Made by a program: the position numbers and the translations under genes. Source: Campylobacter suis (GTDB taxonomy: Bacteria; Campylobacterota; Campylobacteria; Campylobacterales; Campylobacteraceae). From it: a stretch of DNA of 64,000 nt. The stretch covers positions 744,001 to 808,000 of the forward strand of contig NZ_CAJHOE010000001.1 in assembly GCF_905120475.1 (NCBI RefSeq). Direction: 5' to 3'. Below, one piece after another: positions 54,549-63,568 of this stretch (positions are counted from its first letter, which is position 1; each line of letters begins with the position of its first letter). The notes below the pieces were generated by a model. That model had not been told where the DNA came from. It did no database searches and worked only from the letters and a program-made list of their open reading frames with translations.

Positions 54549-54554
54549 TATACT
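54549..54554 (+). promoter_or_regulatory. -10 box of the HP0268-like gene and miaB
   Basis: TATACT, preceded by TTTGA, lies 34 bases upstream of the ATG at 54588. An AAGGATAA ribosome site sits between them. Confidence 0.5.
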
Positions 54555-54587
54555 CACGAATTCAAAAAGTCAAAATAAGGATAAAAA

Positions 54588-54830
54588 ATGGAGTTAAAAC
54601 TTGCTAGAAACGAGATAGACGCAAAGCCAAAAGCTATCTCACTTGATAAGATAGAAGCTGCCGTAAATAAAGAGGGACAGAAAATTTTTTACTTTGATAA
54701 AGAAAATAGCCACAAACAGCTTATAGCCCTTGTTGAACACTTTGAAGAAAAGGGGCTTAGTGTGTATCACAGAACGGTTAAGTACGGACTTGATGACAAC
54801 GACTATATGTATGAAGTTCATATATTATAA
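54588..54830 (+). CDS. HP0268-family small nuclease-like protein
   Basis: The 80-residue protein matches the size and layout of HP0268 of Helicobacter pylori, a small nuclease-like protein found mainly in epsilon-proteobacteria. The clearest stretch is [10 protein letters not shown] followed by a basic central part and the DYMYEVHIL end. It starts the transcript with miaB, which begins on the last base of its stop (TAATG). Nuclease activity is inferred from the family. Confidence 0.75.
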   Translation: MELKLARNEIDAKPKAISLDKIEAAVNKEGQKIFYFDKENSHKQLIALVEHFEEKGLSVYHRTVKYGLDDNDYMYEVHIL

Positions 54831-56128
54831 TGGCTAAAAAACTATTTATTCAGACACTAGGCTGTGCGATGAATGTCCGCGATAGCGAGCATATCATCGC
54901 TGAGCTAAAAGATAAAGATGACTATGAGCTCACAAATGAGATGGGCGAGGCTGATCTCATACTTATAAACACTTGCTCTGTGCGCGAAAAGCCTGTGCAT
55001 AAGCTTTTTAGCGAGGTTGGGGCATTTGAAAAAGCTAAGAAAAACGGCGCTAAGATCGGTGTTTGCGGATGTACGGCAAGCCATCTTGGGAGTGAAATTT
55101 TTAAGCGCGCACCTTATGTTGATTTTGTGCTTGGCGCTAGAAATGTGAGCAAAATTTCAACTGCCGTAAAAACACCAAAATTTATCTCAACTGATATAAA
55201 CTACGATGAGAGCGACTACGCATTTGGCGAGTTTCGTGGCTCTCCGTATAAAAGCCATATCAACATCTCAATCGGTTGTGATAAAAAATGCACCTACTGT
55301 ATCGTGCCACACACTAGAGGCGATGAAATTTCAATCCCTGCAAATCTTATAGTAAAAGAGGCGCAAAGAGCTGCCAAAAGCGGTGCGAGCGAGATCTTCT
55401 TACTCGGTCAAAATGTAAATAATTATGGAAAAAGGTTTTCAAACTCGCACGAGAAGATGGACTTTTCAGATCTTTTGGTAAGGCTTAGCGAGATTGATGG
55501 CATTGAGCGTATCCGATTTACTAGCCCACATCCGCTTCATATGGATGATAAATTCCTAGAAATTTTTGCCAATAATCCTAAAATTTGCAAGTCCATGCAT
55601 ATGCCACTTCAAAGCGGAAATACAAAGGTATTGCGCGAAATGAAGCGCGGATATACAAAAGAGTGGTTTTTGGACCGCGCGCAAAAACTTCGCTCGCTTT
55701 GCCCTGATGTAAGCATCTCAACCGACATCATCGTAGCTTTTCCTGGCGAGAGCGATGAGGAGTTTGAGGATACGATGGATGTGATAGAAAAGGTGAGGTT
55801 TGAGCAAATTTTTAGCTTTAAATACTCTCCACGCCCGCTTACGAAGGCGGCTGAATTTACAAATCAAATCGATGAAAAAGTAGCCTCCGCACGCCTAACA
55901 CGCCTGCAAGCGCGCCATAATGAGATACTTGATGAGATAGTGGCGGCGCAAAATGGCAAGGTGTTTGATGTTTATTTTGAAGAGCTTCGCGCAAACGGCG
56001 GTGTGGCTGGGCGTAGCTTTAATAACTTCTTAGTTCAAGTCCAAGGTAGTGAAGAGCTACTTGGCAAGACGCTAAAAGTCCGCGTTGATAATCCAAAGCG
56101 CATGGTGCTTTATGGCGAGTTGGTTTAA
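54830..56128 (+). CDS. miaB: tRNA-2-methylthio-N6-dimethylallyladenosine synthase MiaB
   Basis: MiaB adds the methylthio group to adenosine 37 of tRNA. The 432-residue protein has the N-terminal UPF0004 domain with three cysteines ([27 protein letters not shown]). The radical SAM centre follows as [15 protein letters not shown], then [10 protein letters not shown]-type strands, and a C-terminal TRAM domain ending [16 protein letters not shown]. It is full-length. The start shares a base with the preceding stop, and the next gene begins 16 bp before its stop. Confidence 0.96.
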   Translation: MAKKLFIQTLGCAMNVRDSEHIIAELKDKDDYELTNEMGEADLILINTCSVREKPVHKLFSEVGAFEKAKKNGAKIGVCGCTASHLGSEIFKRAPYVDFVLGARNVSKISTAVKTPKFISTDINYDESDYAFGEFRGSPYKSHINISIGCDKKCTYCIVPHTRGDEISIPANLIVKEAQRAAKSGASEIFLLGQNVNNYGKRFSNSHEKMDFSDLLVRLSEIDGIERIRFTSPHPLHMDDKFLEIFANNPKICKSMHMPLQSGNTKVLREMKRGYTKEWFLDRAQKLRSLCPDVSISTDIIVAFPGESDEEFEDTMDVIEKVRFEQIFSFKYSPRPLTKAAEFTNQIDEKVASARLTRLQARHNEILDEIVAAQNGKVFDVYFEELRANGGVAGRSFNNFLVQVQGSEELLGKTLKVRVDNPKRMVLYGELV

Positions 56129-56852
56129 AAAATTTAAGCTAAATTGCGCTGTGATTGCGATAAATGCGCTGATTTGGTTTATATTTTTGACCTGCAAAAA
56201 AACTTATACAAATACCAAGCTCCCGCAAGATGGCTGTGTCGTTGTATTTTGGCACGGTCGGCTTGCTTTTATGAGCTTTGCATACTTAAGATACTGGGGC
56301 AAGGACTTTGGCGGTAAAAAGGCTGGCAAGGTCATCATAAGTGATCACAGAGATGGCGAGCTAATAACAAAAATCATAAAATTTTTTGGTATCGGCACCA
56401 TCCGCGGAAGTAGCTCAAGAGGCGGTGCAAAGGCGCTCATCGAGGCACTTCGTGAGATAAAAAATGGCACCGATGTCATCATTACGCCAGATGGACCACG
56501 CGGACCAAGACATAGCGTGGCTGATGGAGCGGTCGTGATAGCACAAAAAACCAATCGTGAAATTTACGCGCTAAACTATGAAGCAAGCTCATTTTGGGAG
56601 CTAAAAAGCTGGGATAAGATGATAATCCCAAAACCATTTTGCACTATAAATTTCAGTCTCTCAAAGCCATTTAGTGTGGCTGATATGTCACAAGATGAGG
56701 CAAAAGAGCTCATTCAAAATAAGCTGTGGCTAGCTAGCGAGCAAGATGGCGGAAAAAGTGCCTTGCAAAATAAAAGCGACTTTGTGGCAAACCTTAAAAT
56801 TTGGTGGGCTAAAAAAGCAAAGAAGCAAAACGAGCAAAGCAATGAGAGCTAA
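56112..56852 (+). CDS. DUF374 lysophospholipid acyltransferase-like protein
   Basis: I place the start at ATG 56112 ([11 protein letters not shown]), overlapping miaB by 17 bp. A longer reading from 56085 would run far back into miaB. The 246-residue product has an N-terminal membrane helix (about 14-30) and the DUF374 (PlsC-like) motifs: [13 protein letters not shown] with the catalytic His-x-x-x-Asp-like region [10 protein letters not shown], and [15 protein letters not shown], then [11 protein letters not shown]. Family members probably transfer acyl chains to lipid or lipid A precursors. The acceptor is unknown here. Confidence 0.82.
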   Translation: MASWFKKFKLNCAVIAINALIWFIFLTCKKTYTNTKLPQDGCVVVFWHGRLAFMSFAYLRYWGKDFGGKKAGKVIISDHRDGELITKIIKFFGIGTIRGSSSRGGAKALIEALREIKNGTDVIITPDGPRGPRHSVADGAVVIAQKTNREIYALNYEASSFWELKSWDKMIIPKPFCTINFSLSKPFSVADMSQDEAKELIQNKLWLASEQDGGKSALQNKSDFVANLKIWWAKKAKKQNEQSNES

Positions 56853-57297
56853 AAATTTAGCCCTTATTTTAGGCATATCGATTGTTTTACTATTTTCATT
56901 TTTCTTTGCGACTAATGGCTCGTACCAGCTAAGTTTTAAAGCAAGATTTTACGAAAGTATCGGAAACTACGAGCAAGCCTTACAACTAAGCAAAGAGGCA
57001 CTTAGCATTGATGCATATAATAAGATGGCAACCGCAACACACGCAAATGCTACGAACTCACTAAAATTTGTAACCTACATATCCCAAGGCAACGAATATC
57101 TAAGTAAAATTCGTGCAATGAGCGATAAAGGCGTAAGCAAGGCGGATAGAGAGCGGATAAAAATCATGTGCGAGATCATGATCGATGATTTTGTAACTCT
57201 TACAAGTGTTTACACAAGAGATGATGAGCTGCGTCAAAATGCCAAAGATATGTATGAAAATTTTCTAAAGCTAAAAAGTGAACTTTTTAAGGATTAA
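56842..57297 (+). CDS. Membrane-anchored helical protein of unknown function
   Basis: The 151-residue product starts at ATG 56842, inside the end of the DUF374 gene (11-bp overlap). The longer in-frame reading from 56746 lies in that gene and is unlikely. The protein has one N-terminal membrane helix (about 5-23). A mostly helical domain follows with one TPR-like stretch (SIGNYEQALQLSKEALSID, about 42-60). I recall an uncharacterised counterpart in the same place in C. jejuni. No function can be given. Confidence 0.65.
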   Translation: MRAKNLALILGISIVLLFSFFFATNGSYQLSFKARFYESIGNYEQALQLSKEALSIDAYNKMATATHANATNSLKFVTYISQGNEYLSKIRAMSDKGVSKADRERIKIMCEIMIDDFVTLTSVYTRDDELRQNAKDMYENFLKLKSELFKD

Positions 57298-57535
57298 GCT
57301 TTCGTGAAGCCTCATAAAGCTCCCAAGCATCAACTACTTTTACAGGGCTTAGCCTGCAAAGAAGTCGCTTATTTGACTCAGTTTTTACCCTTGGTAAAAT
57401 TTTACCGCCAACTTGCACGCAGTATCTAGCTGTAGGATCATCTAGTTTTGTTAGACGCTCCTCTAAACTCTTTTTTGTACAACCTGCAAAAATCACACAC
57501 ACTATACAAAGCAAGAAAATTTTTATATTTTTCAT
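57287..57535 (-). CDS. Small DUF333-like lipoprotein
   Basis: The 82-residue protein has a lipoprotein signal with the lipobox IFAGC (Cys19). Its mature part carries the DUF333-type pattern ARYCVQVGGKILPRV followed by a CRLSP and a Trp-containing end (VVDAWELYEASR). Such proteins are probably outer-membrane or periplasmic lipoproteins of unknown role. The 3' end overlaps the convergent gene by 11 bp. recG starts 56 bp further on. Confidence 0.7.
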   Translation of the reverse strand: MKNIKIFLLCIVCVIFAGCTKKSLEERLTKLDDPTARYCVQVGGKILPRVKTESNKRLLCRLSPVKVVDAWELYEASRKLNP

Positions 57536-57590
57536 TTTTTATCCTTTTATTAATGAGCAATAAAATAGCAATTAAGTAACTTCATGCATT

Positions 57591-59405
57591 TTAGACATAG
57601 CTTAATTTTTGCACCCTATCCTTTGCTGCAAGGGTTATCTCTTCTTCATAATCATAATACTCAAATGTCGCTCCATGCTGCACGCTACCGTTTAATATAT
57701 CGCCGCTTTGGCGGTTTTTTAGGTCAAGTTCAGCTATCTTAAAACCATCAATCGTTGCCGAAAATTCAGTAAGTCTTGCAGGGATGGCTTTAAGTTTTGT
57801 ATATAAAAAACAATACCCCTCACCGCCGTTTCTACCAACACGACCACGCAACTGATGAAGCGTAGCAAGTCCAAGCCGTTCAGCCCCAACAACTAATATC
57901 GTACTAAGTCGCGGCAAAGATATACCTACCTCAACGATCGTAGTAGCAAGTAAAATTTCACCCTCATCACGAAATTTAGCTAAAATTTCCTCTTTATTTT
58001 TATCTTTTCCATGCGTTATAAAGACATTTTTAAAATTTTTAAGCCAAAACTCGCTTGCCTCACTCAGGCTTTGATAGTTAAAATTCTCACTACTTTCAAC
58101 AAGCGGATAGACGATGATGGCTTGCCTGCCCTTTGCTATCTCTGAGCGCAAATGGCTTAAAAACGACAAAAAGTCCGCATTTTTAATGACTTGCGTTCTT
58201 ATATGCTTTTTAAAAGGAATTTCTCGTAAAAAGCTATAACTCACCAAAGATGAGTTAATAAGCGTAAGAGTGCGAGGTATAGGCGTGGCTGAGAACTGAA
58301 CAAAAGTAGCCATACGGTCACCATCTTTTACAAGCTCTTCTATCTTTGCGCGCTGTGCTGAGCCAAAACGATGTTGCTCATCAACCATAACAAGTGGAGC
58401 TTTTGGTAAATCAGTATAAAGCAAAACATGGGTGCCGATTATTAAATTTGCGCTATCTAAGTTAGAATTTTTTTCGCCACTCTTTAACAAAACAACACGC
58501 ATAAACTCTGGTAGCAGTCGCACAGCCTCACTATAAAGCTGCTCAGCCAAGATACTTGTTGGAGCCATCAAGACAGCTTTTTGCGGATAAACACTAAGAG
58601 CACCAGCAAGCATAACGATAGTCTTTCCGCTACCAACATCTCCCATCACCACTCGCCTCACAGCGTGATTGTTTTTTAAGTCTGTCCTTATATCGTAAAT
58701 AGCCGAAATTTGGTCATTTGTTGGACTAAATGGCAAATTTTTTAACCACTGCTCAATCTCAAAAAGCTCCACTTTTTGATTTTTATAGACTAGTTTTTTT
58801 GAATTTAGTTTTTTTATATAGTTAAAAATTTCTACAAATTTTAAAACATTCGTATCAAGCTCACCACTTCTTAGCTTCTCAAGCAATAAAACAGCATTTT
58901 CATCGCCACCATGAAGCGATAAAAGATATGAAATTTCTAAGCCATTTAGACCTTCATCTATTAAATTTTGCTCATTTATATATTTTGCGATAATTTTTAA
59001 CAGCTTCTCATCTTTCATATCGCGACGAAATTTTGGAGTGATAGTGCCAGTTTTTGTGATGATTTTTGGATTTGTAAGCTGCCAAGCTCCATAAGCATAG
59101 GCGCAAGTACCGCTTAAAATAAGCTCTTTATGTACTTTAAAGGCACCATAGTGCCAGCTCTTTGCGTGAAATATAACTATCTTTATCTCACACTCCCAAG
59201 TCTTGCAAAAAGCACTAGCTACAAGCATGCCACCATTTGCACGCCGCAATGATGAAATTTCAGCCTCAACGCAAACCATGCCTTGTCTTGGGCTTTGCGT
59301 AAGAAAACTGCTTTCAAAATTTTTTGGTAGACAAAGTGCTAGGTCAAGCAGGCTAAATATACCAATGCTTGCTAGCTCTTCACGGTCTTTTGGCTCAAAT
59401 TTCAT
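57591..59405 (-). CDS. recG: ATP-dependent DNA helicase RecG
   Basis: RecG remodels stalled replication forks and branched DNA. The 604-residue protein has a reduced wedge/OB domain (about 1-225), the motor motifs VVMGDVGSGKTIV (Walker A), VMVDEQHRFGS, VQFSATPIPRTL, and in the second helicase half VGISLPRLSTILVVGAERLGLATLHQLRGRVGRNGGEG, plus a C-terminal TRG-like end. Length is that of epsilon-proteobacterial RecG. The start overlaps the preceding M16-like gene by 4 bp, as in C. jejuni from memory. Confidence 0.94.
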   Translation of the reverse strand: MKFEPKDREELASIGIFSLLDLALCLPKNFESSFLTQSPRQGMVCVEAEISSLRRANGGMLVASAFCKTWECEIKIVIFHAKSWHYGAFKVHKELILSGTCAYAYGAWQLTNPKIITKTGTITPKFRRDMKDEKLLKIIAKYINEQNLIDEGLNGLEISYLLSLHGGDENAVLLLEKLRSGELDTNVLKFVEIFNYIKKLNSKKLVYKNQKVELFEIEQWLKNLPFSPTNDQISAIYDIRTDLKNNHAVRRVVMGDVGSGKTIVMLAGALSVYPQKAVLMAPTSILAEQLYSEAVRLLPEFMRVVLLKSGEKNSNLDSANLIIGTHVLLYTDLPKAPLVMVDEQHRFGSAQRAKIEELVKDGDRMATFVQFSATPIPRTLTLINSSLVSYSFLREIPFKKHIRTQVIKNADFLSFLSHLRSEIAKGRQAIIVYPLVESSENFNYQSLSEASEFWLKNFKNVFITHGKDKNKEEILAKFRDEGEILLATTIVEVGISLPRLSTILVVGAERLGLATLHQLRGRVGRNGGEGYCFLYTKLKAIPARLTEFSATIDGFKIAELDLKNRQSGDILNGSVQHGATFEYYDYEEEITLAAKDRVQKLSYV

Positions 59406-60628
59406 TTTCCATCAAAAAGCACACAAAAGCTTAGCTTGCCTATCTCGCTGTGTGATGAGATGAAGCTATTTAGCTCATCTTGTGTTAGTTGCTCTATCTT
59501 TTTAAGCTCTTGGATAAATGAGCCAAGCTTTTCGCCCTTATAAAACTCATCTTGAGCTATATTTAAACGCTTAAAAAGCGTTTCTAAACGCAATGGCAAT
59601 GAACCAAGTAAAAATTTCTTTGCTTGCAAAAGTTCAGATTTACTTACACCATTTTTAATAAATTTCTCAAATTCTGCCCTTACTACGCTTATCGCTTCGT
59701 CCTTGCTCTCATTTTTAGTTTGCAAATATCCAAAAACTTGCGTACTAGAAAGACCATAAATTCCTCTAGCATAAGCCGCATAAGCAAGACCACGCTTGAC
59801 GCGAATTTCCTCCATTATACGCGATCCAAAGCCACTTTCTCCAAGTACGAACATCGCAACACTAGCCTTAAATCTCTCATCTTTAGCAACATTAAACGGC
59901 GAACCAAAGTAGATATAAGCTTGTTCACTTTGCTTTGTGATAATGCTAGTTTCGCACTTATCGCTCGTTTTATAAATTTCAAGCTCGCGCTTAGAGCCAA
60001 CATTAAGCACGCTTAAGGCACTCTTTAACTCATCAAGCTCATCAGCTTTTACATCTCCACCAAAAACTATAAATAAATTTGAAAGATCCATATGTAAACT
60101 CAAAAACTCACTTATATCTTTTAGTGAAATATCTTGTAAACTCTTGCTTGTGCCAATAGTTGGCTCAGCCAAATTTGTGCCATTATAAAGCATTTTGTAA
60201 AGCCCGCATCTTGCTAGATAGTCGTTGTCATTTTGGTTATTTGAGATCTCACCAAGCGTGATGGTTTTGCACTTAGCAAGGCACTCATCAGTTAAATTTG
60301 GATCGCGAAGCAACTTTTCTAGCGAACTTAACGCAAAAGAAAAATGCTCTTTTAAACAGCTAATATCAATCCCAAATGTCTCAAATCCAGCACTCACATC
60401 AAGGCTTATCGCCCTGCTCTCAAGCTCTCTAGCAAAAGCTACCGAGCCCATTGTTTTCGTGCCTTCATTTAGCATATTTGCAGCCAACCTAGCAAGTCCT
60501 GACTTTTTATTTTTGCACGCACCGGCTACTTTAAAAACAAGCTTTAAATTTGCCACTTCAAGCGAATTTGAGCTTTCAAAAACAACTGGAATTTCTATAT
60601 TTTTTACATTTAAATTTAAAATTTTCAT
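59402..60628 (-). CDS. M16-family peptidase-like protein lacking the zinc motif
   Basis: The 408-residue protein has the two-domain M16 (pitrilysin-like) fold, with GARLAN-type helix and the later SFRNVAKDERF- and EEIRVKRGLAYAAYARG-type segments of the second half. In M16 enzymes the zinc motif HxxEH sits in the helix after SGL. Here the five residues at 47-51 are RLAAN, so the His, Glu and His are absent. It may therefore be the inactive partner of a two-subunit M16 pair or a pure binding protein. It is placed between mqnC (adjacent, no gap) and recG (4-bp overlap). Confidence 0.8.
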   Translation of the reverse strand: MKILNLNVKNIEIPVVFESSNSLEVANLKLVFKVAGACKNKKSGLARLAANMLNEGTKTMGSVAFARELESRAISLDVSAGFETFGIDISCLKEHFSFALSSLEKLLRDPNLTDECLAKCKTITLGEISNNQNDNDYLARCGLYKMLYNGTNLAEPTIGTSKSLQDISLKDISEFLSLHMDLSNLFIVFGGDVKADELDELKSALSVLNVGSKRELEIYKTSDKCETSIITKQSEQAYIYFGSPFNVAKDERFKASVAMFVLGESGFGSRIMEEIRVKRGLAYAAYARGIYGLSSTQVFGYLQTKNESKDEAISVVRAEFEKFIKNGVSKSELLQAKKFLLGSLPLRLETLFKRLNIAQDEFYKGEKLGSFIQELKKIEQLTQDELNSFISSHSEIGKLSFCVLFDGK

Positions 60629-61675
60629 CTAAAATCTTTCTAAAATATCATAGTTTGTGTTGCGCTTTGCTGGCTTTTCACCAACATCTCGTATCAACTC
60701 TATCATCTGAGCCTGATTCATTCTAAATGCTGCGCCAGCTGCTTTTACGACATTTTCTTCCATCATGGTGCTACCAAGATCATTTGCACCAAATTTAAGT
60801 GCCAACTGACCAACATAACTACCCTGCGTAACCCAACTACTTTGGATATTTAAAAAGTTATCTAAAAAAAGTCTTGATACAGCTAATAGGCGCAAGTAAC
60901 GGTTTGAGCTTTGCTTAGAAATTTCAGGATGTTTTGCCATAAGCTTTGTGTTTAATCCCTGAAAGCTCCAAAGTATAAATGCACGAAAACCGCCTGTTTC
61001 ATCTTGTAAATTCCTAATATGATCCCAATGCTCAACTATCTCGCGCGTAGTCTCAACAGTTCCAAACATCATAGTTGCAGTAGTTTTTATATCAAGCTTG
61101 TGCGCTTGTCTGTGGATATCTAGCCAAACAGTGGTATCACACTTTTTTGGAGCTATGATGTCGCGTACTCTATCGCTTAAAATTTCAGCCCCAGCACCTG
61201 GCATAGAGTAAAACCCTTTATCTTTTAAGCGCTTTAAAACCTCTGTTACTGAAATTTTAGAAACTCTTGCTATATAGTCTATCTCAACCGCAGAAAATCC
61301 GTGTATAGTTATGCTTGGATAGTTTTTTGTGATAAACTCCACGAGCTCCTCATACCACTCTATTTTTAATCTTGGGTGCACTCCACCTTGAAATAAAATT
61401 TGTGTCCCACCTATCTCTATAAGCTCCTCTATCTTTTTACCAATCTCCTCAAAGCTAAGGACATAGGCATCTTCCTCTTTTGCATGACGATAAAATGCAC
61501 AAAACTCGCAATCCACCCAGCAAACATTTGTGTAGTTTATATTTCTATCAACAATAAATGTCGTAGTGCCATCAGGATGTAGCTGCTTTTTTCTGTCATA
61601 AGCCATGGCACCAAGCTCGTGAAGCGACGCATTTTCTATAAGATCAACCGCTTGCTCTATACTAAGTCTATTCAA
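60629..61675 (-). CDS. mqnC: Cyclic dehypoxanthine futalosine synthase MqnC
   Basis: MqnC is the radical SAM enzyme that closes the ring of dehypoxanthine futalosine in the alternative (futalosine) menaquinone pathway. The 348-residue protein shows the iron-sulphur motif CWVDCEFCAFYRH (CxxxCxxC), the LFQGGVHPRLKIEWYEELV segment, and the C-terminal FRMNQAQMIELIRDVG. It stands at the head of a minus-strand operon with the M16-like gene and recG. Upstream on the plus strand lies the His-rich lipoprotein gene, with a perfect palindrome between them. Confidence 0.93.
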   Translation of the reverse strand: MNRLSIEQAVDLIENASLHELGAMAYDRKKQLHPDGTTTFIVDRNINYTNVCWVDCEFCAFYRHAKEEDAYVLSFEEIGKKIEELIEIGGTQILFQGGVHPRLKIEWYEELVEFITKNYPSITIHGFSAVEIDYIARVSKISVTEVLKRLKDKGFYSMPGAGAEILSDRVRDIIAPKKCDTTVWLDIHRQAHKLDIKTTATMMFGTVETTREIVEHWDHIRNLQDETGGFRAFILWSFQGLNTKLMAKHPEISKQSSNRYLRLLAVSRLFLDNFLNIQSSWVTQGSYVGQLALKFGANDLGSTMMEENVVKAAGAAFRMNQAQMIELIRDVGEKPAKRNTNYDILERF

Positions 61676-61739
61676 AATTTTCCTTTTACTTTTTATACAA
61701 GTTTAGCAAAAAATGCTTTAAAATTTTAGAAAACATCAA

Positions 61740-61765
61740 ATATGTTTAAAAATTTTTAAACATAT
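61740..61765. promoter_or_regulatory. Perfect 26-bp palindrome in the mqnC/lipoprotein divergent gap, candidate operator
   Basis: ATATGTTTAAAAA (61740-61752) is followed directly by its exact inverted copy TTTTTAAACATAT (61753-61765). Genes diverge on both sides, so a terminator role is unlikely. A TAAAAT -10-like box (61772-61777) lies just downstream towards the His-rich lipoprotein, which places the palindrome over its -35 region. Confidence 0.5.
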
Positions 61766-61817
61766 TATAGGTAAAATTATCCAATGGCTTTGCCATAAAT
61801 AAATCTAAAGGATAGAT

Positions 61818-62156
61818 ATGAAAAAGTTTGCTTTAAGCGTTTGTGCTATTTTATTTATCGCTGGTTGTGCTACATCTCATCAGACTCATAAACACCATGA
61901 GATGAACACTACTAACGCTAGCTGTGGTTGCAAAAAAGGACATCATCACCATCATCATATGCACGGAGCCATGATGCCTGTTCCAAATGATGCGACCCAT
62001 AAAGATGTAAAAGCTGGCACACCTATGCCAAACGATGCAACACATAAAAATTTAAAAGCTATGCCACATGACAAAAATCACGCCCATATCAAGCCAGGAC
62101 AAAAAATGCCTTGCGATATGGCTCATCAAAATGCTGGACTTTGCACAGTAAAATAA
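61818..62156 (+). CDS. His-rich lipoprotein, putative metal-binding
   Basis: The 112-residue protein has a lipoprotein signal with the lipobox IAGC (Cys17). The 96-residue mature part contains about 17 histidines, including a run of six, four further cysteines and many methionines. It also shows three loose repeats of the form MPNDATHKxLKA. This composition suggests binding of nickel, copper or zinc at the cell surface or in the periplasm. I know of no closer family assignment. An AAAGGATAG ribosome site precedes the ATG, and a perfect palindrome lies upstream. The metal and direction of traffic are unknown. Confidence 0.7.
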   Translation: MKKFALSVCAILFIAGCATSHQTHKHHEMNTTNASCGCKKGHHHHHHMHGAMMPVPNDATHKDVKAGTPMPNDATHKNLKAMPHDKNHAHIKPGQKMPCDMAHQNAGLCTVK

Positions 62157-62162
62157 GATGAC

Positions 62163-62192
62163 AACTAGCCCAAAATTTTGGGCTAGTTTTTT
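62163..62192. terminator. Shared terminator hairpin between the His-rich lipoprotein and NfeD genes
   Basis: AACTAGCCCAAAA (62163-62175) is followed by its exact inverted copy TTTTGGGCTAGTT (62176-62188) and then TTTT. It starts 7 bases after the plus-strand stop. The nfeD stop codon on the minus strand (62183-62185) lies inside it. Confidence 0.75.
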
Positions 62193-62590
62193 ATAATAAC
62201 TTCATTGCCTTTTGTGCCTAGGATTTCTACTTTATCTCCGTTTTTTAAATCCAAATTCGGATCAAAATGCCAAAAAGTACCCTTAAAATATACCATATTT
62301 TCTCGCACTTCCCCAATTCCGCTTTGAGTTAGAAACTCAGCTTCAAAACTCTCTTTTGGCTTTATCAAACCAAGCATTCTTTTTCTAAACAAAAAAGCAA
62401 AAACAACTGCCAAAGTCAGAGAATAAAGCAAACCAAAATACCAAGCAAAGTCGCCAAATATCACACTTATGACGCCAGTTACAAAAAATCCTATACCACA
62501 AAAAAATAGGTAAAAAGATCCAAATGCAAAAATTTCAGCTACGCCCAAAACAGTGCCAATAGCCATCAAAACATAACCGTTAATCATCAT
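62183..62590 (-). CDS. NfeD-like membrane protein
   Basis: The 135-residue protein has three to four membrane helices (about 5-80) and a C-terminal OB-fold-like domain (about 85-135), with VYFKGTFWHFDPNLDLKNGDKVEIL. This is the standard NfeD layout. NfeD proteins accompany SPFH (stomatin-like) proteins, and here the SPFH gene is immediately upstream with a 4-bp overlap. The pair probably works in membrane quality control. The exact role in Campylobacter is not known. Confidence 0.85.
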   Translation of the reverse strand: MMINGYVLMAIGTVLGVAEIFAFGSFYLFFCGIGFFVTGVISVIFGDFAWYFGLLYSLTLAVVFAFLFRKRMLGLIKPKESFEAEFLTQSGIGEVRENMVYFKGTFWHFDPNLDLKNGDKVEILGTKGNEVIIKN

Positions 62591-63501
62591 TTTTTAGAAC
62601 CTAAAAATTCTTTTAAAACACTCATAGAGCCTATCATCTCGCTAGCTTCATAAGGGACTAAAATTTTATCCTTTGAGCTATTTTTAGCAAGCTCATTAAA
62701 CGCCGAAACTCTATCCTTAGCAAGCAAAAACTCAGCAGCCTTTGCGTTACTAGCCATACTAGCGTTTATCATATCCATAGCCTCTTTTTGGGCTGTTGCA
62801 AGGGCTATTTGCTCATATTTTTTAGCATCAGCCATACGCTCTATCGCCTCAGCCTGAAGTACCTTTTCTTGTTTATTTGCCTCTGCATTTCGTATAAGTG
62901 CCGCCTTATCAGCCTCAGCTTTTAGCTCTATTGCACGCTTTTCACGCTCTGCTTTCATCTGCATATTCATAGCTTCCTCTATGCCAGCAGGCACTGAAAT
63001 TTCAGAAATTTCCACACGCATTATCTTTACACCCCAGTTATTTGCAGCATCGCCTAAAGCTACCTGAAGTGCTGCATTTAAACGATCTCTTGAGCTTAAA
63101 GTATCATCAAGATTCATAGCCCCTATCTCGCCGCGAAGCGTTGTCATGGCTAAATTTCCGATAGCTCGCTTATAACTTTCAACATTATAAAGCGCCATTT
63201 TGCCATCAACAACCTTTAAAAAGACGATACCATCTACACTGATATTAACATTATCTTTAGTGATAACTTGCTGCTTTGTTATATCAACAAGCTGCTCTCT
63301 TATAGTTATAGTCTCTCTAATGCGATCAATAAACGGGATAATGATGTGAAAACCTCCATCAAGAACACTGTGAAATTTACCTAGTCGCTCGACGATTAAG
63401 ATATCAGACTGGGAAACTATCTTTATAGCACTTTTTAAAAAAACTATAAGCAAGATTACCAAAACTACCAAAAATACGACAACTGACTCATCTACTTGCA
63501 T
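62587..63501 (-). CDS. SPFH/band 7 (stomatin-like) membrane protein, QmcA-like
   Basis: The 304-residue protein has an N-terminal membrane segment (about 6-27) and a complete SPFH domain (about 25-190), with ILIVERLGKFHSVLDGGFH and TITIREQLVDI. A long coiled-coil region rich in Ala, Glu and Lys follows (about 180-260). The C-terminus (AKNSSKDKILVPYEASEM) is typical of QmcA/stomatin-type members. Such proteins form membrane-attached oligomers that organise proteases and lipids. The NfeD gene overlaps its stop, which supports the pairing. Confidence 0.9.
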   Translation of the reverse strand: MQVDESVVVFLVVLVILLIVFLKSAIKIVSQSDILIVERLGKFHSVLDGGFHIIIPFIDRIRETITIREQLVDITKQQVITKDNVNISVDGIVFLKVVDGKMALYNVESYKRAIGNLAMTTLRGEIGAMNLDDTLSSRDRLNAALQVALGDAANNWGVKIMRVEISEISVPAGIEEAMNMQMKAEREKRAIELKAEADKAALIRNAEANKQEKVLQAEAIERMADAKKYEQIALATAQKEAMDMINASMASNAKAAEFLLAKDRVSAFNELAKNSSKDKILVPYEASEMIGSMSVLKEFLGSKK

Positions 63502-63568
63502 TTTACTTCCTTATTATAAAATTTTTGTTATCATATCACAAATTTTCATCTTTTAAAAGGAATTTAAA

